Shown here in pieces: positions 23,355 to 34,319 of a DNA stretch of 64,000 bases; position 1 is the stretch's first letter; every line of letters begins with the position of its first letter. Both the position numbers and the translations under genes were made by a program. Location of the stretch: assembly GCA_047967505.1 (NCBI GenBank), contig CM106538.1, one strand, 5' to 3'. Source of the stretch: Dipteris shenzhenensis. Lineage: Eukaryota; Polypodiophyta; Polypodiopsida; Gleicheniales. The notes below the pieces were generated by a model, which saw only the letters and a program-made list of their open reading frames with translations, was not told where the DNA came from and searched no databases.

Positions 23355-24065
23355 TGTAAGAAAATAATACAACGTTTGTGCTCAACAGATAACCGGATCT
23401 CACATGCAAGAGAGAAAACAAGATAGTATGGAGAATCAAAATTTTAATTACTATAGAACTGATACAATAGATGGCGCTACCTCCCAACCGTGCGCTCCTA
23501 TGAAAGAAGCTTTGATGGCATGCTAAAAATAGTAGAAGATGGAGGTTGGATGCTAAGGAATCAGGGTTGCTATAGCCAGTGATGAAATGGGCTTCACGGG
23601 CTTGCTCTTATATAGCTACCAGTCATAGTCGGTTAGGCTCAATTGGATGACTGACCTAGTCCTCCCAAAACGGTTGACTGTGGGGCGACTAACCATACGA
23701 TAGAACCGGTGCGCAAAATAGAGCAACTAAGCTACAGACTCCGTTCGGCCCATCCGAGTTCATCTGAGGCTTCAAACGGGCCCCGCAACCTGAGAGTGGG
23801 CTACCCCGAGAAATGCTCCTTCTACCCTCAGTGCAGTCATTCAAGGGATACCTTCCCACACTTGCATGTAGCCTAATTGGTGGTGTGCCAACTCTATCTG
23901 AAGCCGTCCAGCCATCAAGCCACACATGGCCCCCATCTGGTGTCCAAACCAGGACCTATCGGATAACCGAGCTACTCAAATGCCTTCTCCTTATATGGGG
24001 GGCTTACAAGTAGAGTTAGTTGGTTCCCGCGTAGTTACATGAGAGTGGAGCATTGATATCTAACA
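23355..24065 (-). mobile_element. Ty1-copia 3' LTR, family A, copy 4 (711 bp)
   Basis: Starts TGTAAGAAAATAATACAA and ends ATATCTAACA, with TG...CA termini. It is followed on the right by a polypurine tract on the minus strand, so it is the 3' LTR of a leftward-reading element. Confidence 0.9.
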
Positions 24066-24078
24066 CCCCCCCTCAATG
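24066..24078 (-). promoter_or_regulatory. Polypurine tract of copia element A
   Basis: The minus strand reads CATTGAGGGGGGG or a similar purine run directly upstream of the LTR's TGTTAGATAT start. It would prime plus-strand DNA synthesis. Confidence 0.85.
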
Positions 24079-24079
24079 T

Positions 24080-24540
24080 CCACCCGCAAGTGAATTTACT
24101 TTTTTGGCCCAATGCCAAGTCGATGAAGATGCCTCTCCAGCAAGTCTCTTCCAAGAGCCTTCGTGAAGATGTCCGCAGCATTCTCTGTAGTCGGACAGTA
24201 CACGAAGTCAATTTCTCCATCCATGATGAGCTCGCATACAAAGTGATATTGAATCTCAATGTGTTTTGTGCGAGCGTGGAACACCGGGTTCTTTGCAATC
24301 GCTGATAACTTGTTCTACACTGCACCTATGTCCCCCAAAATCCTCCTCAACCACACTGCCTCACAAGAAGCAAAGCATGCAGATTTGTACTCGGCCTTGG
24401 TAGAAGAAAGAGCAACTGTGGGTTGCTTCTTGCTGACCCATGACACAACTCTAGAGTGAGAAACAATACCCTATCACTGATCTCTTACAGTCCATGTCTT
24501 CTGCCCAATCCGAGTCACATAATTTATAGTTCATACCTAT
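24080..24540 (-). pseudogene. Copia RNase H domain, family A, 3' part
   Basis: Minus-strand pieces LCDSDWAEDMD and CKRSVIGYCFSL (about 24535-24450) are followed by VALSSTKAEYKSACFASCEA and VWLRRILGDIGAV. The last frame, 24284-24096, carries MFHARTKHIEIQYHFV, TTENAADIFTKAL and the C-terminus. This is the conserved DSDWA...AL(S)STKAEY...ADIFTK series of the copia RNase H. Two stops or frameshifts break it. It joins correctly to the PPT and 3' LTR, so 24540-23355 is one contiguous element end whose upstream part is missing. Confidence 0.9.
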
Positions 24541-24713
24541 GGTATTTACAATGATCTATTCCACTCATCCTTTCAATCCCATATAATATCTTAGAAAATA
24601 GAAATAAGTGAGAGCCGCTAGGCTATCACTTGATACTCAAACTCTTATCAAACATAGAGAAAAACAATACCAATGCCAAATTAAAAATATCAATTTTTGG
24701 CATCACAATACAA

Positions 24714-24873
24714 TCTATGTTGAGGCATGTGCAAAGTATCATGCCCATCGGAGATGCTTTGGATGGTTAAAACCACCACAAATGCCATTTTTCACCACAT
24801 GTTCTGAGTATCTGGGGTGTGTGATTCGAATGTGCTCATACTTGATGGGCACGATATTTTGCACACATTTTCT
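24714..24873 (+). repeat. Isolated monomer of the 182-bp satellite
   Basis: This stretch matches the monomers at 29780-32998 (GCAAAGTATCATGCCCATCG, GATGCTTTGGATGG, GATGGGCACGATA). It lies 5 kb from the array, directly beside repeat Y. Confidence 0.85.
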
Positions 24874-25160
24874 ATAAGCTGGAATTTAAAAATTCTAACC
24901 GTATAGATAACTCTAGATGGATTATGACGATCGATTTGTGTACTTGGAGGGCTTTTTTGGGTCACATACCAAGAAGTTATGTTAAATTTTGGCCGAATTT
25001 ATCTAATTTCAAGATTGAAATATTACCCAAACCACTTTGAGGAAGCTCCTAAGTTCTGCTTTGGGTAAATACTCACCCTTAAAATTTGGGCAAATATTCA
25101 CCCCTAAAAATTTACCTTGGGGAGGGTTGGAAAGAAAGGGAATTAATGGAATGGAGGAGA
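24874..25160 (+). repeat. Dispersed repeat Y, copy 1
   Basis: Starts AAGCTGGAATTTAAAAATTC and ends in GGAATTAATGGAATGGAGGA. An inverted homologous copy is at 29233-29492. Both copies run into a G-rich purine tract on the same relative side. Confidence 0.75.
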
Positions 25161-25490
25161 GGGGAACAGAAAGGGAATTAATGGGATGGAGGAGAGGGGA
25201 ACAAAAGGAAGTACAGCCCTATTGGTAGGGAAGTAAGGAGGGGGGAGGGAGGTAAGGAAAGAGAGAGAAGTGGGAAGATAAGGGAGTGGAGGGGGGGAAG
25301 GAAGGCGAGGGGGGGAAGGGGAAGAGGGGGGAAGGGGAGGTGGGGGGGGAAGGTGGGGGAGGGGAGGTGGGAGGAGGGGGAGGAGGGTGGGGGGTCCAAA
25401 ATGGAGGTGAGGGGTGGTGGGTGGAGGTGAGGGGAGAAATAGGGTATCGAAATGGCCTCATAAGGAATGGATTCAAAAATGGATTACTCC
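25130..25490 (+). repeat. G-rich homopurine tract
   Basis: About 360 bp almost entirely A/G on the plus strand, with many runs of 4-8 G, so it is quadruplex-prone. Apparent open frames (poly-Gly/Glu) are compositional. Confidence 0.95.
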
Positions 25491-25634
25491 TAATTAAAGG
25501 GTATTGGTAGGGCCCAAAATGTCCTAAACCCCCCTCGCCTACGTGGGCTAAGCCCACAAGTGCCTCTTACACCTTTTACACAAGTGTTACTCATAGGTGG
25601 GAACCATAATTCAAAACTCAGAATTCAAATTTTT

Positions 25635-25990
25635 AATTCCATCCCTCCTTCTCTCTCCTCCCTCCCTCCCTCCCCCCCGTCCCCCTCCTTACTCCCTCCT
25701 CCCCCTCCCTCCCCCTCCCCCTCCCCCCCTCCTCCATGCCTGCTCCTCCTCCCCTCCCCCTCCCCCCTCCTCCATGTCTGCTCTCCTCCCACCTCCCTCT
25801 TGCTCCTCCCTCCTCCACACCTACTCCTCCTCACCCTCCACACTTGCTAGTCCTCCCCCCTTCCCTCCTCCATGCCTATTGGTCCTCCCTCTCCATCCTT
25901 CCTCTTCAACTATTGGTTCTCCCTCCTCCTCCTTGTCCTCCCTATCCCTATGTGCTACTCCTTCAAGCTTGCTTCTCCACACCTTCTCCT
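25635..25990 (+). repeat. C/T-rich homopyrimidine tract
   Basis: About 350 bp almost entirely C/T with CTCC/CCCCTCC runs, 150 bp from the purine tract on the same strand. The two tracts could partly pair as an inverted repeat. Pro/Ser-rich open frames are compositional. Confidence 0.95.
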
Positions 25991-26640
25991 TCTCTACACT
26001 CCTTTACTCATGGCACCATTCGAGGGCATCTCCAACTAGTACCAAGTTCACTTAGAGTTGGAGGCTGAATATGCAAGCACACGTAGTCTAGTGGGACTGA
26101 GGGGAGCTTCCAAGATCCAGAGTCTTTGTTTGCAAGGAAAGAAGCATCTCGACCTTTGGATGGAAGGATATTGTATCCTTTAGATCCTGCCAACCAAAAG
26201 AGCCCTCCTTTTCATACAATGCATGAGCTAGTTTGGTTTGTTACAAATGGGCATGTGAGGTTTCTTGGTTATAGCAATTAGTTTAGAAATGCTCATACAA
26301 TGGCAATGCAAGCAAGTGAGTTGCACAAAGCCCAAGCAAAGCAACTAGTACATTTAGGAAATAGTATTATTGTTGCAATGCATAACTTTGTGCATGAGCT
26401 TCAAAGGTAGAACAAGGATCTTCATGATAAAGCCAAAGAATTCGACTTGGAGAAAAATGGATTGGACTTGGAGCGATGGAAATTACAAGAGTCACTCTAT
26501 AAGCTACCTGAAACCAAAAAAGGCTTGGAAAGATCTATATACAATCAAGTTTAACGAGTTGTAGAGAAGGAATGAGAGAAGGCAGAAGAATGAGTGCAAA
26601 GGATGAAACAAACACCTATGGGATTGAAGGATAGAAAAAG
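25991..26640. other. No gene recognised
   Basis: AT-rich sequence with a few short open frames and no recognisable motif. It may be the broken start of the transposon-like ORF that follows. Confidence 0.4.
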
Positions 26641-28005
26641 AGGGTACTTACAGAACATGGATGCATGCATTGGCACCCACTAATGGTGCTAGAAAGAGGA
26701 GAATTCAGGCTACAAGGTTGGTCATCAAATGTTCTAACGAAACTACACTCTTTTGTGTTACACTATTTGTGACTAAGTTTTTCTTATGTTCTTCTTTAGG
26801 AACTTCATGGAAGATGTGATGAGACTATTCATATGCTCTATCCAATCTATTAAAGTCAAGTGGTCATTGGAATACTAAGGGACCCAAGACACAAGTGCCT
26901 ATGTGTGCAAGTTGCTGAAGAGATGATGAAGGACTCCAGTGACATTGTGGACAAAAAGGAGATGCTTGCAGCTTGTGATATTGCCAAGGCGAAAGTCATG
27001 AAGCTTACACATCTATTTTCAAAATTTTCAAGTCTGTGCCCCTACCCACACCTTGGTCTATGAGACATGCATGGTAAGAAACAAACCAACGTGCAAGAGA
27101 AATGCTTGGAGGGTACCATTGCATAAGGGGCATAATGACTTGAAAGAGTAAAACAAAATTTGGTTTGCAAACCTTTGAGATGAATGCTTTCAACATCTAC
27201 TTAGATGTTGATAAACGGCAACAAGCAATGGTCAAATTCTATGGCATGAGAGAAGATAGTAAGAGAAAATCCATTAGAGCATTACACTTTACTTCATTTC
27301 CTATATTGTGTTTATCCTAACGATTTCTCTCTTTTGTTGTACAGAATGCGATGGCAAGCTCATATTTGTCATCAAAATGGATGAAGCTCAATTGGTAAAA
27401 GAACACAAGTTAGAGAGAGTGAGCATCTGCATTATGAATAAAGCCTTAGACTTTGTTCAAGGGAACAAAGAAGTAGAGCAAGATTTCTCAGCACAATTAG
27501 AGAAAGATATAGGGTGGCTTGTAGCATTTGAGACTCTGAAATAATGTCATGAGACATTGAAGTGTGTTCTAGATAGAACAAGAATCTCATCAACGATCCA
27601 AAGATAAGAGGGAGGGCAAACACTGATGGAAGATAGCCATGGAACATTTTGAGTTGAATGGCATCTTGCTAGTGATTTGAAAACCCTCAAGTGCTTGCAT
27701 GGTTGTGATACAGGGGCAAATGCAATGTTCACATGCCTTTATTGCATGTGTTTGCAACATAGGCAAAAGGATGGATTACAATAGGAGAATGGCATTCTAT
27801 CTTGTAGCTGATTGCAAGCTCCCAATCGCGACAAGAAGGATCCAAAGTGGGATCCCATCTTGCCCATCCCACTAGAGAGAGTACACATATGTACTTTACA
27901 TGCAAAACTGCGTGTACTTGATAAGTTGTTGTATTTGCATCTTGTTTATGCTTGGAATTTAATTCCGCAAGAAGTATCTGCATGGTGCATTGTAGAAGCT
28001 GAATA
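26640..28005 (+). pseudogene. Unidentified transposon-like ORF relic
   Basis: Broken plus-strand frames that look protein-derived. They include GILRDPRHKCLCVQVAEEMM (about 26863), VIKMDEAQLVKEHKLERVSI (about 27370) and DIGWLVAFETLK. Next comes ASDLKTLKCLHGCDTGANAM, then FTCLYCM with a CxxC pair (about 27680-27750). The last is WDPILPIPLERVHICTLHAK with LRVLDKLLYLHL (about 27850-27950). Stops and shifts separate them. A CxxC after a 'DLK.L..L.GC' block is reminiscent of transposase or plant transposon proteins, but I cannot name the family. Confidence 0.4.
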
Positions 28006-28529
28006 GTTGCTCTCAGAGATAGGATTCCATTGAGAACACTTATTTAATTAATTTTGGACTCATATGTCTACATTTGGACTAATCCTAACAATCCTTCCCA
28101 ATGAAAAGTTTACTTTATGAAAATATCATTCAAGAATCATAAGTTTACTTTTTGGCATTGTCATTTCCACATAATAAAATTTGCAATATCTCTCTATGAT
28201 CATTAGGGGAGAAATGGGTGTCAAAAGGGCCTTCAATTAGTGTTTCCTAATTTCAAGGATATTAGGGAAGGATTGGAGGTGTAGCAATGAGAGTGCTCCA
28301 AGGTTTGGGAGAATGGTATGTTGAGGTGGACGGTGGGAAGGCCTAGAAAGAGCCCTTTTTGGTTGTTCCCCTTACAGCAGGGACCACCCAAACCATCCAC
28401 CCCCATCCCCCCCCCCTTAATCCATGCTAAACCCTCCTCCTATGTGCACCTTCCCCACATCAACCCCAAATGGCATTCAAGAGGAGGTGGGCCATCTTGA
28501 GCGAGTTTTGATTACTCCTCCCAAATAAA
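28006..28529. other. No gene recognised
   Basis: AT-rich intergenic DNA with a short C-run near 28400. No supported feature. Confidence 0.5.
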
Positions 28530-28745
28530 AATTTTACTTTTTGACACTATCCTTTCTTAATAAAAATTATATTTACTCACACTATTATTTTGGACTAATA
28601 ATGCAAAAACTAGGAAACATAATTCGTACCTTACTCTATATTGCAGAAATCCTAGTATAAATATTTATTATAAATAAAATTCAATCCTCTTTTAAGAACT
28701 ACCTTTTTCTTAACTTATTAGTAATTTAAATATACCAAAAACCAA
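28530..28745 (-). repeat. Dispersed repeat X, inverted copy
   Basis: The reverse complement matches 35830-36010 (ATACTAGGATTTxTGCAATA, GAGTAA, TAGTTTTTGCATTATTAGT in order). In both places it abuts a TATG microsatellite. Confidence 0.8.
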
Positions 28746-28754
28746 AAAAATAAT

Positions 28755-28880
28755 ATATATATATATATGTATGTATGTATGTATATATATATATATATGT
28801 ATATGTATATGTATGTATGTATGTATGTATGTATATGTATGTATGTATGTATGTATGTATATATATGTATATATATATAT
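28755..28880. repeat. (TATG)/(TA) microsatellite
   Basis: About 125 bp of TATG and TA units. Confidence 0.95.
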
Positions 28881-29250
28881 TCCCCCTCTCCCCCTTTCCC
28901 TTTCCCTTCCCACACCTCCCCTTCTCCCCCTCCCCCTCCCCCTTCCCCCCTACCCCCCCCCTTTCCCCCCACCTCCCCCCCCTTCTCTCCCCCCCCTCCC
29001 CCTTCCCCCCTTCTCCACACCACCACCCCCTCCCCTCCCTCCCCCCCCCCCCCCCCCCCAAACTTTCCCTCCCCCCCCCCCTGCCCTTCCCCTCCTCACT
29101 CCCCCCCCACCCGCCCTTCCCCTCCCCCCCCCCACTTGCCCCCCCCCCCCCCCCCCCCCTCCCCTCCCTCCCTCCCCCCCTTTTCCCCTCCCCTTCCCCC
29201 CCTCCCCCTTTCCTCGTCCCCCTTCCCCCCCCCTCCTCCATTCCATTAAT
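28881..29250 (+). repeat. C-rich homopyrimidine tract
   Basis: About 370 bp of C/T with C runs up to 19. The complementary strand is a strong candidate for G-quadruplex formation and the tract is a likely assembly-error site. Several overlapping Pro-rich and Gly-rich frames are compositional. Confidence 0.95.
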
Positions 29251-29492
29251 TCCCTTTTTTTCCTACCCTCCCCAATAAAACTTTTTAAGGGCGAATAGAT
29301 GAATTTAGGAGCTTCTCCAAACTAGTGTGGCTAATATTTCAATCTTGAAATTTGATAGATTCACCCAAAAATTAACATAATATTCTCATATGAAGTCCAA
29401 ATTTAGCCCTCAAAGCACTCAAATTGATCGGCATAAGTCATCTAAAGTCATTTATATTGTTAGAACTTTAAAATTCCAGCTTATTAGAAACC
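29233..29492 (-). repeat. Dispersed repeat Y, copy 2 (inverted)
   Basis: The reverse complement matches 24874-25160 (CTGGAATTTTAAAGTTCTAA, TTTCAAGATTGAAATATTA, TTAATGGAATGGAGGAG). Confidence 0.75.
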
Positions 29493-29569
29493 TGTGAATG
29501 AAGTTTAATTATACATAAACCCATTGAAGCCTTAAAAATGGTAGCATGGCTAATATTTGTAACTCTAGC

Positions 29570-29735
29570 CCACACCCTAAATCCTAACCCTTAATCCCTA
29601 TAGCCTAAACCCAAATTTCTATATTGTAAATCTAATTCTTATAACTTAGACCCTAAAACCTATACCCTAAATCATATATCCTAAACCCTAAACCCTATAC
29701 CGTATATCCTATATCCTAAACCTTAAGCCAAAAAA
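29570..29735 (+). repeat. Degenerate interstitial telomere-type repeats
   Basis: About 165 bp of CCCTAAA-like heptamers, with exact CCCTAAA at 29575, 29651, 29665 and 29686 and variants such as TCCTAAA and CCCTATA. CCCTAAA/TTTAGGG is the standard plant telomere unit. Confidence 0.75.
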
Positions 29736-29779
29736 TAGTATTTGAGGTGTGTTATTCAACCATGCACATAACCAATGGG

Positions 29780-32700
29780 CAAGATGCTTTGCACGCACAT
29801 CAATCAAATCTATGTTAAAGCACATGAAAAGTATCATGTCCATTGGATATGCTTTCGATGGTCAAAGTCCATACAAATCCCGTTTTTGACCAAGTGTTAG
29901 GCACAACCATCAAAAAGTAGTATTTGAGGTGTGTAATTCGAACGTGCACAGAACCGATGGGAATGATACTCTGGACACACATGTGAATCCAACCTATTTT
30001 AATGCATGTACAAATTATTGTACCTATCGTATATGCTTTGGATGGTCAAAGTTGCCACAAACCCCATTTTCCATCAAGTGTTATGCACAACCATAAAAAA
30101 TGAATCTTTGAGGTGTGTTACTAGAATGTGCACTTACCTAATGGGCATAATAATCTTCACTCATGCCAATCCACCTATGCTGAGTCCTGTACAAAGGATC
30201 ATGCCCATCAGATATGCTTTGGATGGTAAAACTTGCCACAAATCCCATTTTTCACCAAGTGTTATGCACAACCACCAAAAACATTCTCTGAGGTGTATTA
30301 TTCAAACCGCGCACATACCCGATGGGCACCATACTTTGCATGTGTATAAATTCAACCTATTTTGAGCTGTTTGCAAAGTATCATGCCCATCAAATATGCT
30401 CTAGATGGTCAAAGTCACCACAAACTCCGTTTTTCACCAAGTGTTATGCACAACCGCAAAAGAAATAGTATCGAAGGTGTGTCATTAGAATTCTCTCATG
30501 CCCAATGGTAAAGATACTTTGCAAACATGTCAATACACCTTATGTTGAGGCATATGCAAAATATTGTGCCCATCGAATATGCTTTGGATTGTCAAACATG
30601 CCACAAACACCATTTTTTACCAAGTGTTATGCACAACCGCTAAGAAATAGTACCTGAGATGTATTATTAAAATGAAAAGGGTACGATGATTTGCACAAGT
30701 GTGAATCTATCCTATTTTGAGGTGCATGAAAATATCTTGCCCATTGGATATGCATTGAATGGTCAAATGCACCACAAACCGTGTTTTTCACCATGTGTTA
30801 TGCATAACTACCAAAGAATAGTATTTGAGGTGTGTTATTCAAATGTGCTCATACCTGATGGACATGGTACTTTGCACATGCATCAATCCAATGTATTTTG
30901 AGTTGTGTGCAAAGTATCATGCCCATTGGATATGCTTTTGGATGGTGAAAGTCGCCACAAACCGTGTTTTTCATTCATCTCAATACAACCTATTTTGAGG
31001 TCCGTGCAAAGTATCGCATCCATCGAATATGCTTTGGATGATCAAACATGCCACAAACTCCATTTTTCACTAAGTGTCATGCACAACTACCAAAAAACAT
31101 ATTTTGAGGTGTGTTACTCAAACACGCACATACTTGATGGGCACGATACTTTGCAAGTTAGTCAATACAACCTATTTTGAGCCATGTGCAAAGTATCATG
31201 CCCATCGTATATGCTTTGGATGGTCAAAGTCACCACAAATCCCGTTTTCCATCAAGTGTTATGCACAACCATCAAAAATTGTATTTGAGGTGTGTTATTC
31301 GAGCACACACATACTCGATCGGCATGATACTCTTAATACAAGTCAATATAATATATTTTGAGACTTTTGCAATGTATCGTGCCCATCAGATATGCTTTGG
31401 ATGATCAAACTCACCACAAACCTTATTTTTCACAAAGTGTTATGCACAACCGCCAAAAAACACGCTTTGAGGTGTGTTATTCAAACATGCATATACTTGA
31501 TGGGCATAATACTTTGCACATGAGTAAATAAAACCTATGTTGATTTGTATGAAAAGTATCATGCCCATCAGATATGATCTATATGGTCAAAGTTGCCACA
31601 AATCCCGTCTTTCACCAAGTGTTATGCACAACCACAAAATAATAGTATCTGAGGTGTGTCATTCAAATGTGCTCATACCCGATGGGTGCTATGCTTTACA
31701 CACACATCAATACAATATATGTTGAGGCATGTGAAAAATATCATGCCCATCGGATATACTTTCGATGGTCAAACATGCCACAAACTTTATTTTTCACCAA
31801 GTTTTATACACAACCGCCAAAAAATAGTATATGAGGTGTATTATTCGAATGCTCTTATACTTGATGGGCACAATAATTTGCACACATGTTAACATAACCT
31901 ACTTAGAGGTGCATGAAAAATATTGTGTCCATCATATATGCTTTGGATGGTAAAGTGTGCCACAAATCCATTTTTCACCAAGTGTTATGCACAGCTACCA
32001 AAAAAGAGTATTTGAGGTGTGTTATTCAAATGCACTCACACCCAATGGGAATGATACTTTTCACACATGTCAATACAACCTATGCCCATTAGATATGGTT
32101 TTGATGGTCAAAGTTGGCACAAACCCAAATTGATTATAAACAACAGCCAAAAAATAGTATTTGAGGTGTGTTATTTAAATGTGCACATACCAGATGGGCA
32201 CGATACCTTGCACTCATGTTAATTTGAACTTTGTTGATTCTTGTGAAAAGTATCATAATTGTATATGCTTTGGATGATCAGCAACAAACCCTATTTTTCA
32301 CTAACTGTCATGCACAACTGCCAAAAAGCATACTCTGAGTGTGTTATTCAAACGTGCACACACTTGATGGACATAATACTTTGCACGTGTGTCAATCCAA
32401 CCTATGTTGATTTGTGTAAAAAGTACTATGCCCATCAGATATGCTCTAAATGGTCAAAGTTTCTAGAAACCCTATCTTTCACCAAGTGTTATGCACAACT
32501 GCCATAAAATGTATCTGAGATGTGTCATTCAATTGCACTCATACCCGATGGGCATGATACTTTGCACACACATCAATACAATCTATGTTGAGTTGCGTGA
32601 AAAATATCAAGGCCATCAAATATGCTTTGGATGGCCGAACATGCCACAAACTCCATTTTTCACCAAGTGTTATGCACAACTGCAAAGAAATAGTATATGA

Positions 32701-32998
32701 GGTGTATTATTCAAATTCTCTCATACCCAATGGGCATGAAGTGTTATGCACAACTGCAAAGAAATAGATATGAGGTATATTATTCAAATGCTCTCATACC
32801 CGATGGACACGATGTTGTGCACACGTGCTAGTCTAATCTAATTAGAGGTGATTGAAAATATTGTGTCCATCGGATATTCTTTGGATGGTCAAACGTGACA
32901 CAAACCCCATTTTTCATCAAGTGTTATGCACAATCGCCAAAGAATAGTATTTGAGATGTGTATTCAAATGCACTCATACCCGATGGCAATGATACTTT
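29780..32998 (+). repeat. 182-bp tandem satellite array
   Basis: About 17-18 diverged monomers. The phrase ATATGCTTTGGATGG recurs near 29845, 30027, 30209, 30391, 30574, 30748, 30929, then 31024, 31208, 31388, 31570, 31753 and 31934 and onward, mostly at 181-183 bp spacing with a few truncated units. Other constant phrases are TTTTTCACCAAGTGTTATGC and GAGGTGTGTTATTC. Open frames of 60-119 codons across it are periodic shadows. Confidence 0.92.
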
Positions 32999-33373
32999 TG
33001 TTGGCATAAGTATGATCAAGGGCTTGCTCTATGGTGCATGTGTGCATCTAGAGGAGTCATATGTGTGTTTGTGTGTGTTGTAAAGGCACATCAAGTGCTA
33101 TGATGTGTCTAGTGTGTGACCTAAGTGATGATGTAAGCCAAAAGCCCCCACATGGGAGGTTCCTTTGATTTAGGCCAGTCCCAGTGATGTAGGGACTGAT
33201 TCCCATTGATGTAAGGGCTGATTGCCACTTATGTAGGGAAGGTATTACCTTCTCCCCCTTTCTATAAGAGAGAGACCTCTCTCTCACAATCATAATAGAG
33301 AACAACATATTGCTTTCATTGTGCTCTCACACCTCTTGCAAGATGCATCTATTCTATCCTACGGGATTCTACA
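32999..33373 (+). mobile_element. Ty1-copia 5' LTR, family D (375 bp)
   Basis: Begins TGTTGGCATAAGTATGATCA and ends ATTCTACA. It is followed two bases later by a primer site. A second copy starts at 58258. A plus-strand TATA (TTTCTATAAGAG, about 33261) precedes a CT/GA-rich leader. The left edge interrupts a satellite monomer. Confidence 0.88.
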
Positions 33374-33375
33374 CT

Positions 33376-33387
33376 TGGTATCAGAGC
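33376..33387 (+). promoter_or_regulatory. Primer binding site (initiator tRNA-Met)
   Basis: TGGTATCAGAGC just after LTR D. Confidence 0.9.
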
Positions 33388-33743
33388 TTTAGGTTCTAGA
33401 TCTAGCCTAGCCTAGCATTAGATGATTTCTCTAGCATAAACTACTAGTTTCTCAAAACTTCTTCATCTTCTCCATTTTCCTCCTTCTTCCCCAAATCTTT
33501 GAGAGCTCTGTTCTCTGCCTACAAACAACCATTGCTCAAACCCTTTGAGCTGCAGACTCCTCATGTACGGGTGAACTTCCAGTTGCAAGCATTTAAGGAA
33601 ATTTTGACTGTACGCGCAACGCCAACACTCACACTCCTCGATGGACTTTCGGCAATGCCGCCTCTGTGCTTATCCTTTTGCAAATTCCTCTAAGCCCGAG
33701 CTACAGACACTAAAGGAAAGCTGCTGTTGAAATCTAAGCTCAT

Positions 33744-34090
33744 TTGGTCAAGAGATGGAGGCGCAACATACAAAAAACTAATCGGTTTTCTCAAGCATCT
33801 ATAGGGCGACCTGGCGCAACATTTCACCCTTTCTTATTGAAATTTTGGAGAAGTAATGACACAGCCTATGCCATAAAAACTCAAAAGGGCAAGTTTTCAC
33901 CTTGCAGACATTGTGGGAAGACTAATCACCTCTCAAAAGATTGCTTCAAGATCAATCCTTGCAAACATTGTGGCAAAAACAATCACCCTGAAAAGTATTG
34001 TAAAGCCAAAAAGGAAGCAACTACAAAGTCAGAAACTGCCAATCTACTTTCAGTTGATGTGCCTCCACAAGATGAGGCCTCCTATGAAGA
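33744..34090 (+). pseudogene. Copia family-D gag fragment with two zinc knuckles
   Basis: An open frame running into the assembly gap. Two consecutive CX2CX4HX4C knuckles are visible, CRHCGKTNHLSKDC (33903-33944) and CKHCGKNNHPEKYC (33960-34001). The second closely resembles the knuckle in the relic at 57807-57848. Only about 350 bp separate the primer site from the knuckles, so most of the gag N-terminal domain is deleted. Whatever followed is hidden by the gap. Confidence 0.85.
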
Positions 34091-34190
34091 NNNNNNNNNN
34101 NNNNNNNNNNNNNNNNNNNNNNNNNNNNNNNNNNNNNNNNNNNNNNNNNNNNNNNNNNNNNNNNNNNNNNNNNNNNNNNNNNNNNNNNNN
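34091..34190. other. Assembly gap (100 N)
   Basis: Exactly 100 N, the conventional placeholder for a gap of unknown size. A copia gag frame enters from the left and purine-rich simple sequence leaves on the right. Confidence 0.99.
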
Positions 34191-34271
34191 TAGAGGGGAA
34201 AGGGGATTGGGGAAAGAGGGGAAAGGGGAGAAGGAGAGGGGAAAGAGGGGAAAGGGGAAAGGGGGGAGGGA

Positions 34272-34319
<48 letters not shown>

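Noticed and set aside
28718-29298. Several 100-175 codon Pro-rich, Gly-rich and Tyr-rich frames
   Set aside because: Produced by the TATG microsatellite and the C/T tract being open in several frames on both strands.
29006-32767. Many 60-119 codon plus-strand frames in the 30-33 kb region
   Set aside because: They recur with the 182-bp period of the satellite and share the same peptide phrases, so they are repeat shadows rather than genes.
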